NCBI RefSeq assembly: GCF_021404305.1 | Contig: NZ_JABFTX010000001.1 | Coordinates: 186,001 to 250,000, forward strand | Source: Billgrantia ethanolica | Lineage (GTDB): Bacteria; Pseudomonadota; Gammaproteobacteria; Pseudomonadales; Halomonadaceae | Direction of reading: 5' to 3' | Length of the DNA: 64,000 nucleotides | Shown: positions 62,010-64,000 of the stretch, piece by piece | Layout of the letters: every line of letters begins with the position of its first letter | Numbering within the stretch: position 1 is the stretch's first letter | The notes under the pieces: generated by a model | What the model saw: the letters and a program-made list of their open reading frames with translations, nothing else | What the model was told of the DNA's origin: nothing | The model's database searches: none | Program-made: the position numbers and the translations under genes

Positions 62010-63026
62010 ATGAGCTTCAAGAAGAGCACACTGAGCATGGCGATCGCCGCTTCCCTCGCCGCCGGTCTGTCGACCGCCGCCCAGGCCCGCGACACCATCC
62101 AGATCGCCGGTTCCTCCACCGTGCTGCCTTTTGCCAGCATCGTTGCCGAGGAGTTCGGTGGCTCCTTCCCGCAGTTCAATACTCCGGTGGTTGGTTCCGG
62201 TGGTTCCGGCGGCGGTCTGCGCCAGTTCTGCCAGGGCGTCGGCGAGAACACCATCGACATCGCCAACTCCTCCCGGGCCATCCGCTCCGGCGAGCTCGAG
62301 AACTGTGCCGCCAACGGCGTCAACGACGTGCTCGAGGTCATGTTCGGCTATGACGGCATCGTCTTCGCCTCGCGCGCCGACCGCGGTGAGTTCGCCCTGA
62401 CCCCGCAGCACGTCTTCGCCGCTGCCGCCGCTCAGATTCCTCAGGACGGCCAGCTGGTCGCCAACCCCTATACCCGCTGGTCCGAGATCGACGGCGACCT
62501 GCCCGATCAGGAGATCGTGCTGGTCATCCCGGCCTCCAACCACGGCACCCGTGAAGTCTTCGAAGAGAAAGTGCTGCACGCCGGCTGCGACAGCTACGCC
62601 GAGATCGAGGGCGATGCCTGTAACAGCCTGCGCGGCGACGGTCGCATCATCGAGATCGCCGGCGATTACACCGAGACCCTGGCGCGTCTGGACGCCCAGG
62701 CCGATGCGGTGGGCGTGTTCGGCCTGAGCTTCTACGACCAGAACCGCGACCGCCTGCAAGTGGCCACCGTCGACGGCGTGACGCCGAGCCTGGAGACCAT
62801 CGGCTCCGGCGAGTATCCCGTGTCGCGCCCGCTGTTCTTCTACGTCAAGGGCGAGCATCTCGACGTGATTCCCGGCCTGGCCGAGTACACCGAGTTCTTC
62901 CTCAGCGATGCCATCTCCGGCTTCGGCAGCCCGCTGGAAGACGCCGGTCTGATCCCGATGGATGACGACGAACGTGCCCAGGCGCTGGAGCAGTTCCAGG
63001 CGCGCACCGTGGTCTCCGCCGAGTAA
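62010..63026 (+). CDS. pstS: Phosphate-binding periplasmic protein PstS
   Basis: A 338-residue precursor. The signal peptide ends near AQA (residue 26). The mature N-terminus RDTIQIAGSSTVLPFASIVAEEF and GSGGSGGGLRQFCQGVGENTIDIANSSRAI carry phosphate-binding residues (SST, SGGG, SSR). It belongs to the longer PstS-like group with a Cys-containing insert. It binds inorganic phosphate for the PstCAB transporter. GAGAGG precedes the ATG at 62010. A GTG two codons upstream is less likely. A hairpin follows before pstC. Confidence 0.93.
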   Translation: MSFKKSTLSMAIAASLAAGLSTAAQARDTIQIAGSSTVLPFASIVAEEFGGSFPQFNTPVVGSGGSGGGLRQFCQGVGENTIDIANSSRAIRSGELENCAANGVNDVLEVMFGYDGIVFASRADRGEFALTPQHVFAAAAAQIPQDGQLVANPYTRWSEIDGDLPDQEIVLVIPASNHGTREVFEEKVLHAGCDSYAEIEGDACNSLRGDGRIIEIAGDYTETLARLDAQADAVGVFGLSFYDQNRDRLQVATVDGVTPSLETIGSGEYPVSRPLFFYVKGEHLDVIPGLAEYTEFFLSDAISGFGSPLEDAGLIPMDDDERAQALEQFQARTVVSAE

Positions 63027-63038
63027 GAGGTGCAATAA

Positions 63039-63064
63039 CGGGGAGCGGTAGCCGCCGCTCCCCG
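63039..63064 (+). terminator. Hairpin between pstS and pstC
   Basis: CGGGGAGCGG and CCGCTCCCCG form a perfect 10-bp stem with a 6-base loop, 12 bases after the pstS stop. There is no T-run, so it more likely protects the pstS 3' end or partly attenuates readthrough, keeping the binding protein more abundant than the permease. Confidence 0.6.
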
Positions 63065-63096
63065 ACTCGGACGCAAGAGCGCGAGATGGAGAGACG

Positions 63097-64000
63097 ATGA
63101 ATCTTGTCTTGATCGCTACCGTGTTGATCGTGATGGCCATGGCCTATCAGGTCGGGCTGTCCCGCAGCAGGGCGGTGGCAGACGGTGGGGTGCGGTTGCA
63201 TTCCCGCCCCGGATATTACGGCGTGCTGGTCGCCCTCTGGTGTGGGCTGCCGGCACTGCTGCTTTTTGGCGTCTGGCTGCTGCTGCAGGACGCCATCGTC
63301 GAGGTGCTGGTCGTTCAGCAATTGCCGGCTGAACTTGCCGCATTGAGTGAGCGTGAGATGCAGGTGCTGCTGCGTCGCGTCAGTGCGCTGGCCTCGGGGC
63401 AGGGCGTGAGCGGTGAGGTGCAGGCCTATGAGGTGGCCGCCGCCCAGCAGATGGCCCGTCTCGAAAGCATGGGACGGCTGGCCATGATTGCGGCAATGGC
63501 CGTGCTGGCCGTCGTGGGCCTGGTCTCGGCGCAGCGGCGCGTTTCGCCGCAGCTGCGTGCACGCAACCACGTCGAACGTGTGATCACGGCACTGCTGGCG
63601 CTGAGTTCCGGCGTCGCCATCCTCACCACGGTGGGTATCGTGCTGTCGCTGGTGGGCGAGGCGCTCCACTTCTTCCGCTACATCAGTCCGGCAGAGTTCT
63701 TCTTCGGCACCGTATGGAATCCCCGTTTCAGCACGTCCGGGCTAGGCCAGCAGGGCGAGTTCGGGCTGTTGCCGCTGCTGTGGGGTACGCTCATGGTCAG
63801 CGCCATCGCGCTGCTGGTGGCGATACCGCTGGGACTGATGACGGCCATCTACATGGCGGAGTATGCACCGCCGTGGCTGCGCAATGTGGCCAAGCCGATC
63901 ATCGAGGTATTGGCCGGCATCCCGACCATCGTTTACGGCTTCTTCGCCCTGATCGTGATCGGCCCGTTCCTGTCCGGGCTGGGCGACATGCTGGGGATCG
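63097..64000 (+). CDS. pstC: Phosphate ABC transporter permease PstC, 5' part (runs off window)
   Basis: An open frame from the ATG at 63097 continues past the last base without a stop, giving 301 codons. It has a long N-terminal region with three hydrophobic segments and a periplasmic helical stretch (about residues 1-160) before the ordinary permease core. The core begins near residue 180 with LSLVGEALHFFRYISPAEFFFGTVWNP, then LLPLLWGTLMVSAIALLVAIPLGLMTAIYMAEYA and LEVLAGIPTIVYGFFALIVIGPFL-like IEVLAGIPTIVYGFFAL. This is the long PstC type of pseudomonads and relatives, not the 319-residue enterobacterial form. GGAGAGACG precedes the ATG. Confidence 0.9.
   Translation, partial: MNLVLIATVLIVMAMAYQVGLSRSRAVADGGVRLHSRPGYYGVLVALWCGLPALLLFGVWLLLQDAIVEVLVVQQLPAELAALSEREMQVLLRRVSALASGQGVSGEVQAYEVAAAQQMARLESMGRLAMIAAMAVLAVVGLVSAQRRVSPQLRARNHVERVITALLALSSGVAILTTVGIVLSLVGEALHFFRYISPAEFFFGTVWNPRFSTSGLGQQGEFGLLPLLWGTLMVSAIALLVAIPLGLMTAIYMAEYAPPWLRNVAKPIIEVLAGIPTIVYGFFALIVIGPFLSGLGDMLGI

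Overview
The window comes from a GC-rich gammaproteobacterium, most likely a Halomonas-type member of the Halomonadaceae. The evidence is the gammaproteobacterial gene neighbourhoods (dnaX-ybaB-recR, rnd-ycgL-ycgN, yqjD-yqjE-yqjK, hrpA, fadD, mlaA), a short 4.5S RNA, a Bcr/CflA pump, and many amino-acid and polyamine catabolic genes. It reads as ordinary chromosome. I found no prophage, transposase, CRISPR array, tRNA or rRNA. The only mobile-looking item is a 143-bp MITE-like insertion with a target duplication at 34676-34818.

Layout. 1-4100: 3' end of a Tad (Flp) pilus locus (tadB end, tadC, TPR lipoprotein, TadE-like and TadG-like pseudopilins), facing a convergent AraC regulator with a degenerate receiver domain. 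5.4-9.7 kb: BaiN-type flavoprotein, egtB-egtD (ergothioneine) and a TetR regulator. 9.8-12 kb, minus strand: pldA, yqjD, yqjE, yqjK. 12-19.5 kb: MscK-type channel, tlyA, AbrB-family membrane protein, Kef-type antiporter. 19.5-23.2 kb, minus strand: an ATP-grasp enzyme, a 682-residue protein with a possible papain-like Cys-His-Asn signature, and a P-II-like protein. 23.4 kb: 4.5S RNA gene, then a small unknown gene.

24-37.4 kb is a catabolic island. On the minus strand a long probable operon runs aminotransferase, CoA-transferase A and B, M20 deacylase, thiolase, then a complete polar amino-acid ABC transporter, ending at a strong hairpin near 24040. A divergent LysR regulator sits at its head. 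Beside it lie an acetylpolyamine amidohydrolase, an Fe-type alcohol dehydrogenase and a PuuB-like amine oxidase. The enzyme set fits uptake and beta-keto cleavage of a beta-amino acid. An N-acetyl-beta-lysine type route to 4-acetamidobutyrate and GABA would use each step, but the substrate is inferred.

37.6-43.6 kb: dnaX-ybaB-recR, rnd-ycgL-ycgN, and a secreted glycine-repeat protein. 43.6-50.9 kb: oligopeptidase B-like peptidase, a small membrane protein, a von Willebrand A membrane protein overlapping a YafJ-like amidotransferase, and fadD. 51-58.8 kb: hrpA, a FabH-like synthase, mlaA with an acidic tail, and an HsbR/HsbA-like phosphatase plus anti-sigma-factor antagonist. 58.9-64 kb: transaldolase (minus), a Bcr/CflA pump with a TTG start, a TauE/SafE permease, and the start of the pst operon (pstS behind a Pho-box-like site, then the 5' part of pstC running off the window).
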